Notes: a model not told the origin generated them from the sequence alone. Numbered from the stretch's first letter, positions 1-6,072 are shown. The stretch is 9,233 nt of DNA from Bryobacterales bacterium (GCA_903970295.1 CAJCHQ010000588.1:1-9233), one strand, 5' to 3'. A program made the numbers and translations.

Positions 1-83
1 GATTCCAAACAAATCTGGACCCCTGAATTGCCAATAAATCGCGACTAAATCTTTGCAGTAATCATGATACAGGGATATCCGCG

Positions 84-113
84 TTGATTTTTTCGCCCGC
101 CTCGTAGGATAAT
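84..113 (+). promoter_or_regulatory. sigma70-like promoter of tRNA-Cys
   Basis: A -35 box TTGATT (84-89) and a -10 box GATAAT (108-113) are separated by 18 nt. Transcription would start near position 120, about 16 nt before the tRNA, which is a normal distance for a tRNA promoter. The -10 also sits inside a 5-bp dyad (AGGAT/ATCCT, 106-119), which may be chance. Seen by pattern only. Confidence 0.55.
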
Positions 114-135
114 CATCCTCCCTGAAATAAATGAC

Positions 136-206
<71 letters not shown>

Positions 207-207
207 A

Positions 208-214
208 TTTTTTT
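208..214 (+). terminator. T-tract after tRNA-Cys, possible terminator
   Basis: Seven consecutive T residues follow the tRNA-Cys acceptor stem with one base between. The acceptor stem or T-arm could act as the hairpin part of an intrinsic terminator. The next tRNA has its own promoter just downstream, which fits separate transcription units. No dedicated hairpin is present, so the call is tentative. Confidence 0.3.
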
Positions 215-221
215 GCCCCTG

Positions 222-250
222 TTTACCTCTTCCAGCACACGGGTTAGAAT
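222..250 (+). promoter_or_regulatory. sigma70-like promoter of tRNA-Val
   Basis: A -35 box TTTACC (222-227) and a -10 box TAGAAT (245-250, 5 of 6 consensus) are spaced 17 nt apart. Initiation near 257 would fall four bases before the mature 5' end of the tRNA. The second promoter implies that the two tRNAs are not simply co-transcribed. Confidence 0.6.
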
Positions 251-260
251 AGTTGCTTAC

Positions 261-333
261 GGACGGTTGGCGCAGTTGGTAGCGCATCACTTTGACATAG
301 TGGGGGTCACTGGTTCGAATCCAGTACCGTCCA
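261..333 (+). tRNA. tRNA-Val (anticodon GAC)
   Basis: A complete cloverleaf is visible. The acceptor stem GGACGGT (261-267) pairs with ACCGTCC (326-332), and the discriminator is A333. The D-arm GCGC/GCGC closes normally. The anticodon stem TCACT/AGTGG (last pair T-G) holds the loop TTGACAT with anticodon GAC at 294-296, reading GUC and GUU valine codons. The T-arm ACTGG/CCAGT has the loop TTCGAAT. CCA is not encoded. The 3' end lies 12 nt from the stop codon of the opposing gene. Confidence 0.97.
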
Positions 334-345
334 AATTTCCCAAAC

Positions 346-867
346 CTAATACTGATCAGGTCTTGTCTCTAGACTGAGAATCTGTTTGCGATCGAGAATT
401 AGTTTGGCTTGTCGCCAGAAGTCATTGGCTCGCGCAGCCAGACAGTCACTGAGCCGCCGTTCAATTGCCAGGAGCCCGAAACGTTCCCGCCAAAGCACGT
501 CAAACCTGAGGTCGGGAAGGTCTTCTCTATTTTGCTCCCTCACTACGTCTTCCAAGTCGCGCCGGCCCTCTGTGATTGCGGCGGACTCGCCACCGGAGCC
601 GACTAGTCGGTGAAAGTCGTGCCGCTTCTCCAGATTGAGAACATCTCGGTCCAGCCGCTCAATCCTTTGACCAATTTTTTTATGCTCCTGCAAAAGCGTC
701 CTGGTACGCTTTTTCCAATTCCCATACAGCGTCTGCAAAGAACGCCTTTGAGACGCTTTTAAATCGGGAATCATTTCGAGTGTCGACCAGGTTGGCGTCC
801 CCATCGACTTCACCTCTGTCCCCACAAAAAGAAGTATTAACGCCAACACCAACGCTTCTATTCGCAT
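346..867 (-). CDS. small secreted helical protein, possibly Spy/CpxP-like
   Basis: A 173-aa protein of unrecognised exact function. Residues 1-20 form a hydrophobic signal peptide or anchor (MRIEALVLALILLFVG), so the product is probably exported. The rest is charged and almost entirely helical, rich in R, L, E and Q, with long amphipathic stretches at about 33-75 and 95-165. The segments IPDLKASQRRSLQTLY (33-48) and AKLILDRKQILSLE near the C-terminus loosely recall the LTxxQ repeats of periplasmic Spy/CpxP-type chaperones. This is a resemblance in pattern, not an identification. The start is secure: ATG at 867 is preceded by AGGAGG (minus-strand 880-875) at 7-nt spacing. The gene stands alone, convergent with tRNA-Val, with a long spacer upstream. 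An alternative reading is a lineage-specific coiled-coil envelope protein. Confidence 0.75.
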   Translation of the reverse strand: MRIEALVLALILLFVGTEVKSMGTPTWSTLEMIPDLKASQRRSLQTLYGNWKKRTRTLLQEHKKIGQRIERLDRDVLNLEKRHDFHRLVGSGGESAAITEGRRDLEDVVREQNREDLPDLRFDVLWRERFGLLAIERRLSDCLAARANDFWRQAKLILDRKQILSLETRPDQY

Positions 868-874
868 TAATCCG

Positions 875-880
875 CCTCCT
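875..880 (-). promoter_or_regulatory. strong Shine-Dalgarno site (AGGAGG)
   Basis: A full consensus AGGAGG on the minus strand lies 7 nt before the ATG at 867. It fixes the start of the secreted helical protein and argues that this short gene is translated. Confidence 0.85.
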
Positions 881-1169
881 GCAATCTAAAACTGCCGTGC
901 AAAATTTGGCCCGCGCTCGCCCGCGCAGCCCAATCTCTTCACACCTGATAAAACGATGTCAAAAGCGAAAAAGTTCAACCAAATTCGCTCAAAAGATCAA
1001 AACAGCCCAAATCTCCGTCCGCAAACCCCCATTTTTTCCGACTCAGCCCGTTCACCTTGTGTGGTCTCAGCCCCGCCTTGGCCGCCCCCAAAACGAGCGC
1101 AGCGCCGTGCCCGCAAATTGCACCCCCATGCCCCCCGCCGCGACTGAAACCACCGCGCACTGAACATCA

Positions 1170-1207
1170 GCGAAACGAAGCGCGGCGAGGAGCCGTGCGA
1201 GTTTCGC
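1170..1207. repeat. long imperfect GC-rich hairpin, REP-like
   Basis: An outer stem GCGAAAC (1170-1176) pairs with GTTTCGC (1201-1207). An inner stem GCGCGGC (1180-1186) pairs with GCCGTGC (1192-1198). Small internal bulges (GAA and GA) and a 5-nt loop GAGGA complete the structure. The one non-Watson-Crick pair is G-U in a plus-strand transcript but A-C in a minus-strand one. A partial copy of the inner arm (GCGCGGCGGAGGCGAGG) follows at 1216-1232. No T-run follows on either strand, so this is not a standard intrinsic terminator. It lies about 50 nt beyond the stop of the DUF6941-like gene, a typical place for a dispersed palindromic element. Confidence 0.55.
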
Positions 1208-1257
1208 GCCATAACGCGCGGCGGAGGCGAGGGCACCGAAGCCGACAGAGCGCCTAC

Positions 1258-1671
1258 CTAAGGATCGGGCGGCGAATCGCCCTCAATCATTACCCAGAAC
1301 TTGCGCTCGAGGTCCCACATCGCTTCTTCTTTCCAATTTTTCAGATTGACTTTGGCCGTCCAAAGCCCTTCTCGATCGAGCACCGCTTCGGGCTTGAAGA
1401 CATAATGACCTTTGTAGATATCGGCCGGATCATTGGCGTTGAAATCCTTCGTCATCACCACTTCTCCGACTGGATTTTCCAGAGAGACGGTGCCTTTGTA
1501 CTGGCGGCGCTCGTAAGGAGTGCCGAAGCCTACGATCATCTGGCAATTCATTTTCATGGGCAGAGATTTTCCGACAAACAGATCAAAAAGACCTTGGGCG
1601 TCTACTCGTCCATTCTCTGCGTGCTCAGCTTGATCGCAAAAGAGAATGTAGCCACTGTGTAGATACTTCAT
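1258..1671 (-). CDS. DUF6941-like protein of unknown function
   Basis: A 137-aa, apparently cytoplasmic protein with no signal peptide. The opening (MKYLHSGYILFCDQAE..., then GRVDAQGLFDLF at about 21-32) follows the pattern I associate with the DUF6941 family: a short strand ending in a CD/AD pair, a linker, then a G-(L/I)-F-D segment. Further on are beta-like segments typical of that family, such as YKGTVSLENPVGEVV (58-72). The function of this family is not known to me. I chose ATG 1671 because it starts right at the family-like N-terminus and has GGAGG 3 nt upstream (short spacing). The frame stays open to 1995, but the added residues look unlike protein of this family and would overlap the divergent GNAT gene. 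A 5-bp GC hairpin (GGGCG/CGCCC) overlaps the last codons. Confidence 0.65.
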   Translation of the reverse strand: MKYLHSGYILFCDQAEHAENGRVDAQGLFDLFVGKSLPMKMNCQMIVGFGTPYERRQYKGTVSLENPVGEVVMTKDFNANDPADIYKGHYVFKPEAVLDREGLWTAKVNLKNWKEEAMWDLERKFWVMIEGDSPPDP

Positions 1672-1831
1672 CGTCCTCCACTGCCCGACAATTGGATAAG
1701 CCCAAAAGTTTACCTTATTGATGGGGCATAAGTCAGCGGCAAGGCTGTCATTAGTATTCCCCGCAGTGAGCGTCACATTCTGGTTATGTCGAAAACCTAG
1801 GATTGGGCCAGTCAGATGGCGAAGAGGTTCG

Positions 1832-2524
1832 ATGGCGATGAAATTTGGTACTAATGGCGAAATTATTGGGTTCGATTTGGCTGGGGCTGTCAGTTCCGAC
1901 AAAGGCACCAGTTGTGCACCAGCGAGCGACAATCGGATCGCTGCGATTGAAAACCGCTCGGCGTCTGCCGATCGTGCGATCGAATTATCCTCCATCTTGC
2001 CGCTTGCTCAATATACTTTTGTCTATCCGCAAGATCCAAAAGCGCAAATTACAGGTTATAGCAGCGGCGCTCTTGGTCGAGTGATTGAATTACACGCCGT
2101 CGCTTATGCGCAACGTTGCGGATACGATGCGGGTTTCGAAGTGTTTGTCGCGCGAGAGCTTTCTCACTTCGTGACCAAATTCGATCCCGCTTTTGATGGA
2201 CTTTGGTTTTACAAACGCCATGGTGCCATCATCGGCTGCATAGCCGTAGACGGTCACGGTGCAGCTTCTGAAGGCGCTCGACTGAGATTTTTGATCGTCG
2301 ATCCCACTCAGCAGAGACGCGGTGTCGGCAAACTATTGTTGGAAAATGCACTCGCCTTCTGCCGTGACAGATCGATGAGTAAAGTATTTTTGTGGACGGT
2401 ATCGACTCTACTCGAAGCCCGCCGGCTCTATGAGCACTTCGGATTTTACCTCGCCGAAGAACGCACCTCTAAGGATTGGGGTGTCAAATCAATCCACCAG
2501 AGATTTCAACTGACGCTTAACTAG
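1832..2524 (+). CDS. GNAT-family N-acetyltransferase
   Basis: A 230-aa protein whose residues about 73-228 form a GNAT fold. The fold would transfer an acetyl group from acetyl-CoA to an amine of unknown substrate in the cytoplasm. Motif A is LRFLIVDPTQQRRGVGKLLL (151-170), containing the Q-R-R-G-V-G-K pyrophosphate loop. Motif B is EARRLYEHFGFYLAEE (195-210). The run IELHAVAYAQ and the later KDWGV...QRF resemble the GNAT halves of MarR-GNAT fusion regulators. No helix-turn-helix is visible in the 70-residue N-terminal extension, so the regulator part is absent. The start is uncertain. ATG 1832 has GAGG 4 nt upstream. Candidates at 1718 (TTG) and 1721 (ATG) lack an SD, and TTG 1997 would give just the domain (175 aa). 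The gene is divergent from the DUF6941-like gene and convergent with fusA. Confidence 0.8.
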   Translation: MAMKFGTNGEIIGFDLAGAVSSDKGTSCAPASDNRIAAIENRSASADRAIELSSILPLAQYTFVYPQDPKAQITGYSSGALGRVIELHAVAYAQRCGYDAGFEVFVARELSHFVTKFDPAFDGLWFYKRHGAIIGCIAVDGHGAASEGARLRFLIVDPTQQRRGVGKLLLENALAFCRDRSMSKVFLWTVSTLLEARRLYEHFGFYLAEERTSKDWGVKSIHQRFQLTLN

Positions 2525-2572
2525 TCCGCAGCAGATGCGCACTAGTCGAGGCGAGCAATTTGCGCTTAACTA
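2514..2572. repeat. short direct repeats between GNAT gene and fusA
   Basis: The decamer CGCTTAACTA occurs at 2514-2523, overlapping the GNAT stop codon, and again at 2563-2572. Between them the palindromic hexamer ACTAGT occurs at 2520-2525 and 2541-2546. The segment separates two convergent genes and shows no hairpin with a T-run, so no terminator is called here. Confidence 0.4.
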
Positions 2573-2581
2573 CGCGAGCAG

Positions 2582-4729
2582 TCAGCGTGTCTTAGCTTTA
2601 GTGTTGGTGATGATGCCGTCGGCAATTGAAGGTGGAACTTCTTCGTAGTGGATGAACTCCATCACGAATGTGCCCTGACCCTTGGTTTTGTTGCGGATAT
2701 CGGTGGCATAACCGAACATCTCGGACAGAGGTACAAGCGCTTTCACCTTGGAGAGGTGATCGGAAGTATCCATGCCTTCGATGCGGCCCCTGCGACTGGA
2801 GATGTCGCCGATCACATCGCCCATGAATTCTTCAGGCACTTCCACGTCGACTTTCATGATCGGTTCGAGCAATACCGGCTTAGCTTTCATGAAGCCTTCT
2901 TTGAAGGCCATCGAACCAGCGACGCGGAACGCCATTTCAGACGAGTCTACTTCGTGGTACGAACCAAAGACCAATGTTGCTTTGAAGTCGATTACGGGGT
3001 AGCCGGCCAGGACGCCGCCTTGCAGCGCATCGCGAATACCGTGTTCAACCGCTGGAATGTACTCTTTGGGAATGACACCACCGACAATCTTGTTGAGGAA
3101 TTCGAATCCTGATCCAGCGGGCAACGGATCGAGTTCGAGCACGACGTGACCGTATTGACCACGACCACCCGACTGACGAATGAATTTGCCTTCCTGTTTG
3201 ACGTGGTTTTTGATCGTTTCGCGGTATGCGACTTGCGGTTTGCCCACATTCGCTTCCACCGTGAATTCACGCAACAAGCGATCGACGATAATTTCCAAGT
3301 GCAACTCGCCCATACCGGCGATGATTGTCTGACCAGTTTCCTGATCGACACGCACTCTGAAAGTAGGATCTTCTTCCGCCAGACGGCCAAGGGCTGTTCC
3401 CAGCTTGTCCGAGTCGGCTTTGGTTTTCGGTTCGATCGCGACCGAAATAACCGGGTCCGGGAATTTCATTGATTCCAGAATAATCGGCGCTTCATCAGCA
3501 CAGAGAGTGTCACCAGTGGTGGTGTCTTTCAGACCGACAGCGGCGACGATATCGCCAGCGACGGCTTCTTGAACATCAGTCCGCTTGTCGGCTTGCAGTT
3601 GCACCAGACGACTGATGCGTTCACGTTTGCCCTTGGTGCTGTTTTGCACGTACGAGCCGGCGGTCAGCTTGCCGCTGTAAACGCGCAAGAACGTCAACTT
3701 GCCGACAAATGGATCGGTCATGACTTTGAAAGCGAGAGACGAAAATGGTTCATCGACATCCGGCTTGCGGAAGGCTTCTTCGCCATTGGGCAGAATGCCG
3801 GACACAGGCTTGACGTCCAGAGGCGAAGGCAAGTAATCGACGATCGCGTCGAGAAGCTTTTGCACGCCTTTATTTTTGAACGCTGAACCACAAAGAATAG
3901 GGACAATGCGGTTGTCGCAAACTGCCTTGCGCAAACCGGCCTGCAATTCTTCGGCGGTGAACTGGGCGCCTTCCATGTATTTTTCCATGAGGTCGTCGTT
4001 AGCCTCGACGATCGCATCTTCTAATTTCTTGCGATAGGCTTCGGCCTCTTCCACCATGTTGTCTGGAATTGGACCTTCCTGGACTTTTTTGCCCATCGGA
4101 TCATCTTCGGCATAAAAATAGGCTTTGCGCTCGATCAAATCGATCAGACCGTTGAATTGGCTTTCATTGCCGATCGGCAACTGAATCGGTATGCCATTAG
4201 TCCAGGTCGTATGCAGACCCGGAAGTTGCTCTTGCACTTGTTTGACGACGCGGAAGAAATCTGCGCCCTGACGGTCCATCTTGTTGACCAGCACCATGCG
4301 CGGCACTTCATAACGGTTAGCTTGTTTCCAGACCGTTCCAGTCTGAGGTTGGACACCGGCGACCGCGCACAAAACGATGACGACTCCATCGAGCACACGC
4401 ATCGAGCGTTCGACTTCAACTGTGAAATCGACGTGTCCGGGGGTGTCAATCAAGTTGATGCGTTTGCCTTTCCACGTCGAAGTGATGGCGGCGGCGGTGA
4501 TTGTGATACCGCGCTCCTTTTCCTGCTCCATCCAGTCGGTGACTGCGGTGCCATCATGGACTTCCCCTATTTTGTGGATCAGACCAGAATAAAAAAGTAT
4601 GCGTTCGGTAGTCGTCGTCTTACCAGCGTCAATGTGGGCAGCGATGCCCATGTTACGTAGATCTGCAAGTTTGGCGTTACGACCCTGCACGTTGGGTTTC
4701 CCTTCTGTTTGGCGAGCAAGAGTATCCAT
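2582..4729 (-). CDS. fusA: translation elongation factor G (EF-G)
   Basis: A 715-aa GTPase that drives translocation of tRNAs and mRNA on the ribosome and helps split ribosomes with RRF. All GTPase motifs are intact: G1 AHIDAGKT (31-38), RGITI with the switch Thr (73-77), DTPGH (95-99), NKMD (149-152) and GSAFK (281-285). Domain II follows from about 320. Domain III carries the segment [13 protein letters not shown] (431-443). Domain IV has GGRGQYGHV (521-529) and [17 protein letters not shown] (563-579). Domain V includes [10 protein letters not shown] (644-653). The chosen start, ATG 4729, has AAGGA 5 nt upstream. A GTG at 4798 would add 23 residues without an SD. Even so, the G1 motif is about 14 residues further from the N-terminus than in E. 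coli EF-G. It is the last gene of the str operon, separated from rpsG by 353 nt, and no tuf follows. Confidence 0.98.
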   Translation of the reverse strand: MDTLARQTEGKPNVQGRNAKLADLRNMGIAAHIDAGKTTTTERILFYSGLIHKIGEVHDGTAVTDWMEQEKERGITITAAAITSTWKGKRINLIDTPGHVDFTVEVERSMRVLDGVVIVLCAVAGVQPQTGTVWKQANRYEVPRMVLVNKMDRQGADFFRVVKQVQEQLPGLHTTWTNGIPIQLPIGNESQFNGLIDLIERKAYFYAEDDPMGKKVQEGPIPDNMVEEAEAYRKKLEDAIVEANDDLMEKYMEGAQFTAEELQAGLRKAVCDNRIVPILCGSAFKNKGVQKLLDAIVDYLPSPLDVKPVSGILPNGEEAFRKPDVDEPFSSLAFKVMTDPFVGKLTFLRVYSGKLTAGSYVQNSTKGKRERISRLVQLQADKRTDVQEAVAGDIVAAVGLKDTTTGDTLCADEAPIILESMKFPDPVISVAIEPKTKADSDKLGTALGRLAEEDPTFRVRVDQETGQTIIAGMGELHLEIIVDRLLREFTVEANVGKPQVAYRETIKNHVKQEGKFIRQSGGRGQYGHVVLELDPLPAGSGFEFLNKIVGGVIPKEYIPAVEHGIRDALQGGVLAGYPVIDFKATLVFGSYHEVDSSEMAFRVAGSMAFKEGFMKAKPVLLEPIMKVDVEVPEEFMGDVIGDISSRRGRIEGMDTSDHLSKVKALVPLSEMFGYATDIRNKTKGQGTFVMEFIHYEEVPPSIADGIITNTKAKTR

Positions 4730-4734
4730 TTGAT

Positions 4735-4739
4735 TCCTT
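4735..4739 (-). promoter_or_regulatory. fusA ribosome binding site (AAGGA)
   Basis: AAGGA on the minus strand lies 5 nt before ATG 4729. It is the deciding evidence for the 715-aa EF-G start over the longer in-frame GTG at 4798. Confidence 0.8.
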
Positions 4740-4834
4740 CTTTGTGATTGTTCCGTATCTGGACCCAGGGTGGGGAGAGAGTTATGTCTATCCGTCACGA
4801 GTTAGCGGCTCATGACAGCCTACTGCAAGATAAC

Positions 4835-4870
4835 ATGATGTTGTTTGTTTGGACACAAAATGTTCATCAT
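4835..4870 (-). repeat. imperfect hairpin in fusA leader
   Basis: Outer arms ATGATG (4835-4840) and CATCAT (4865-4870) enclose an inner stem TTTGT (4844-4848) and ACAAA (4855-4859) with a 6-nt loop. An asymmetric internal loop separates the two stems. The structure is AT-rich and not followed by a T-run in the direction of fusA transcription. Confidence 0.4.
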
Positions 4871-5065
4871 CGATCCCCCGAAATGGTTTCTGTTCTTAAC
4901 AATTGCGTACTGGTGTAATTCAATACGGGCGCATTAATGGGTGAGGCGATTCCGGGCTGGGCAATCTTTGCTGGAGATGATTTAAATAAACTCGGGCACT
5001 GGCAGAAGATCAATAAGGCACAATCGGTCTGCGCGAAGCAAATTCATGTGGTCGATTGGAGCTTA

Positions 5066-5082
5066 TTTCAGGCCGGCCGAAA
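5066..5082 (-). repeat. dyad immediately after the rpsG stop codon
   Basis: A 17-nt near-palindrome centred on GGCCGGCC with flanking TTTC/GAAA arms can form a 6-bp stem (one G-U pair) with a 5-nt loop. It abuts the rpsG stop codon at 5085-5083. There is no T-run, so it may be an mRNA 3'-end stabiliser or processing site, not a terminator. Confidence 0.35.
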
Positions 5083-5553
5083 TTAGTACCTGTAATGGGC
5101 GAAAGCCTTATTGGCTTCAGCCATTTTATGAGTTTCGTCTTTCTTTCTTACCGAGTTGCCGGCGCCATTCGAAGCATCGAGAAGCTCGGCTGAGAGCCGC
5201 TCGGCAAATGTACGACCTGGTCTTTTACGACTATTGGTGATGATCCATTGAGTAGCAAGGGCGACGCCGCGTTGTTGCTTGACTTCGACTGGCACCTGAT
5301 AGGTGGAACCACCGACGCGGCGAGCTTTGACTTCAACGAGCGGGGTGACGTTCTTCACCGCCTTGTTGAATACGTCGACAGGCTCTTGCTTGCTTCTTTC
5401 TTTGAGGATAGTGAGCGAATCATAGAAGGCTCTCTGGGCAGTGCTGCGTTTGCCGCGCTGCATCATGCGATTGATAAAGCGCGATATGGTCGGGCTTTGA
5501 TAAACCGGATCGGCTTCAGGAGGTCTTTTTTCTGCTGTACTTCTTCGTGACAT
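5083..5553 (-). CDS. rpsG: 30S ribosomal protein S7
   Basis: A 156-aa protein, the usual S7 length. It binds the 3' major domain of 16S rRNA, nucleates assembly of the 30S head and lines the E site. Family signatures are visible from end to end: the basic start MSRRSTAEKR, then DPVYQSPTISRFINRMM (15-31), GKRSTAQRAFYDSL (34-47), VKARRVGGSTYQVPVEV (75-91) and the C-terminal AEANKAFAHYRY. The start ATG 5553 gives the canonical N-terminus. AGGA lies about 10 nt upstream, so the SD spacing is loose. It follows rpsL by 23 nt and is certainly co-transcribed with it. In enteric bacteria S7 autoregulates this operon through the rpsL-rpsG spacer. Here that spacer is too short to hold the same structure, so any feedback would act elsewhere. 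Confidence 0.98.
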   Translation of the reverse strand: MSRRSTAEKRPPEADPVYQSPTISRFINRMMQRGKRSTAQRAFYDSLTILKERSKQEPVDVFNKAVKNVTPLVEVKARRVGGSTYQVPVEVKQQRGVALATQWIITNSRKRPGRTFAERLSAELLDASNGAGNSVRKKDETHKMAEANKAFAHYRY

Positions 5554-5576
5554 GACTCTTTTTTCCTGGGTTGAGG

Positions 5577-5987
5577 TTACTTCTTCTTCTTGGCAGCAGC
5601 TGCAGCGGCGGCACCAGCTTTAGGACGCTTGGTACCGTATTTGGAGCGGCTTTGCATTCTGTCTTTGACACCAGCAGTATCGAGTGCACCACGCACGATG
5701 TGGTAGCGAACTCCCGGCAGGTCCTTGACCCGTCCGCCCCTGACCAGGACGACCGAGTGCTCTTGCAAATTGTGACCGACACCGGGAATGTAAGCAGTGA
5801 TTTCAGTGCCGTTTGTCAGTCTTACCCGGGCAATCTTGCGCAAGGCAGAATTTGGCTTCTTGGGCGTCGTAGTCTTCACCTGGGTGCAGACACCTCTGCG
5901 CTGAGGGCAGGATTTGAGCGCCGGCGACTTAGTTTTGTAAGTCACTTTCGAACGCTCGCGACGAATAAGTTGATTAATGGTCGGCAC
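5577..5987 (-). CDS. rpsL: 30S ribosomal protein S12
   Basis: A 136-aa S12, the decoding-centre protein that helps monitor codon-anticodon pairing. Conserved blocks are present: [11 protein letters not shown] (27-37), [13 protein letters not shown] (39-51) and the loop [14 protein letters not shown] (83-96). The residues whose substitution classically gives streptomycin resistance are both wild-type lysine (K44 and K88, full numbering). D89 is the residue that RimO methylthiolates in many bacteria. The start is GTG 5987, giving the standard [14 protein letters not shown] lies 6 nt upstream. The longer TTG at 5993 directly abuts that SD and is unlikely. Unusually, a tail of about 12 residues after KRPKA ([12 protein letters not shown]) extends past the normal end near residue 124. 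First gene of the str operon. Confidence 0.98.
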   Translation of the reverse strand: MPTINQLIRRERSKVTYKTKSPALKSCPQRRGVCTQVKTTTPKKPNSALRKIARVRLTNGTEITAYIPGVGHNLQEHSVVLVRGGRVKDLPGVRYHIVRGALDTAGVKDRMQSRSKYGTKRPKAGAAAAAAAKKKK

Positions 5988-5993
5988 GGACAA

Positions 5994-5998
5994 CTCCT
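5994..5998 (-). promoter_or_regulatory. rpsL Shine-Dalgarno site (AGGAG)
   Basis: AGGAG on the minus strand sits 6 nt before GTG 5987 and 0 nt before TTG 5993. The spacing, with the family's MPTINQL N-terminus, settles the start in favour of GTG. Confidence 0.85.
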
Positions 5999-6032
5999 GA
6001 GGTCTCTGAAATGAGGAAACCCGTATGCATGG

Positions 6033-6058
6033 GCGATCGGCAATAATACCGAGATCGC
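6033..6058. promoter_or_regulatory. dyad centred on the str-operon -10 box
   Basis: Perfect 6-bp arms GCGATC (6033-6038) and GATCGC (6053-6058) are separated by 14 nt. The dyad axis falls exactly at the middle of the TATTAT -10 box (6043-6048). The arrangement is operator-like: a dimer bound here would block RNA polymerase. No known regulator is recognised from the arm sequence. Confidence 0.4.
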
Positions 6059-6072
6059 TCCACCCGTGTCAA
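6043..6072 (-). promoter_or_regulatory. near-consensus promoter of the str operon
   Basis: On the minus strand a perfect -35 TTGACA (6072-6067) and a -10 TATTAT (6048-6043, 5 of 6) are separated by 18 nt. Transcription would begin near 6036 and give a leader of about 49 nt before the rpsL GTG. This is the strongest promoter in the window, as expected for a ribosomal protein operon. Confidence 0.8.

Larger units (their letters stand above)
868..1257. other. 390-bp GC- and G-run-rich spacer
   Basis: This is a gene-free stretch between two minus-strand genes. The half next to the secreted-protein gene holds A/T-rich leader DNA with a perfect minus-strand -35 box TTGACA (962-957). No convincing -10 follows at 15-19 nt, so no promoter is called. 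The middle (1020-1140) is strongly C-rich on the plus strand, with runs of three to six C. The far end (1160-1250) is a GC-rich palindromic segment. Open frames across it (for example minus 1236-997) are rich in R, G, A and S, lack SD sites and look non-coding. The composition differs visibly from the flanking genes. Confidence 0.6.
4730..5082 (-). other. 353-nt rpsG-fusA intergenic leader
   Basis: This gap inside the str operon is much longer than the 23 nt between rpsL and rpsG. It contains a dyad touching the rpsG stop (5066-5082) and an imperfect hairpin about 106-141 nt upstream of fusA (4835-4870). A weak extended -10-like TGTTATCTT occurs on the minus strand near 4831, without a good -35. 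No terminator with a T-run is visible. A 49-codon plus-strand frame (4937-5086) lacks an SD and is not called. The likely role is a fusA-specific promoter or leader regulation, which is inference. Confidence 0.55.

Noticed and set aside
934..962. Minus-strand promoter for the secreted helical protein using TTGACA at 962-957
   Set aside because: The -35 is perfect, but the hexamers at 15-19 nt spacing (such as AAGAGA) are poor -10 boxes, so it was not called.
1262..1280. GGGCG/CGCCC hairpin at the end of the DUF6941-like gene as a terminator
   Set aside because: Only 5 bp of stem, located within the last codons, and no T-run follows in the transcribed direction.
1057..1662. Plus-strand open frame of about 200 codons opposite the DUF6941-like gene
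   Set aside because: Antisense shadow with an arginine/proline-rich start from the GC-rich spacer and no SD; the minus-strand frame has a family-like N-terminus and SD.
4730..4798. Longer EF-G start at GTG 4798
   Set aside because: No SD upstream of the GTG, whereas ATG 4729 has AAGGA at 5 nt. The added residues resemble no EF-G N-terminus.
4937..5086. 49-codon plus-strand frame starting ATG 4937 in the rpsG-fusA spacer
   Set aside because: No Shine-Dalgarno site, no recognisable domain, and it is antisense to the operon leader and ends inside the rpsG stop region. It could be chance.
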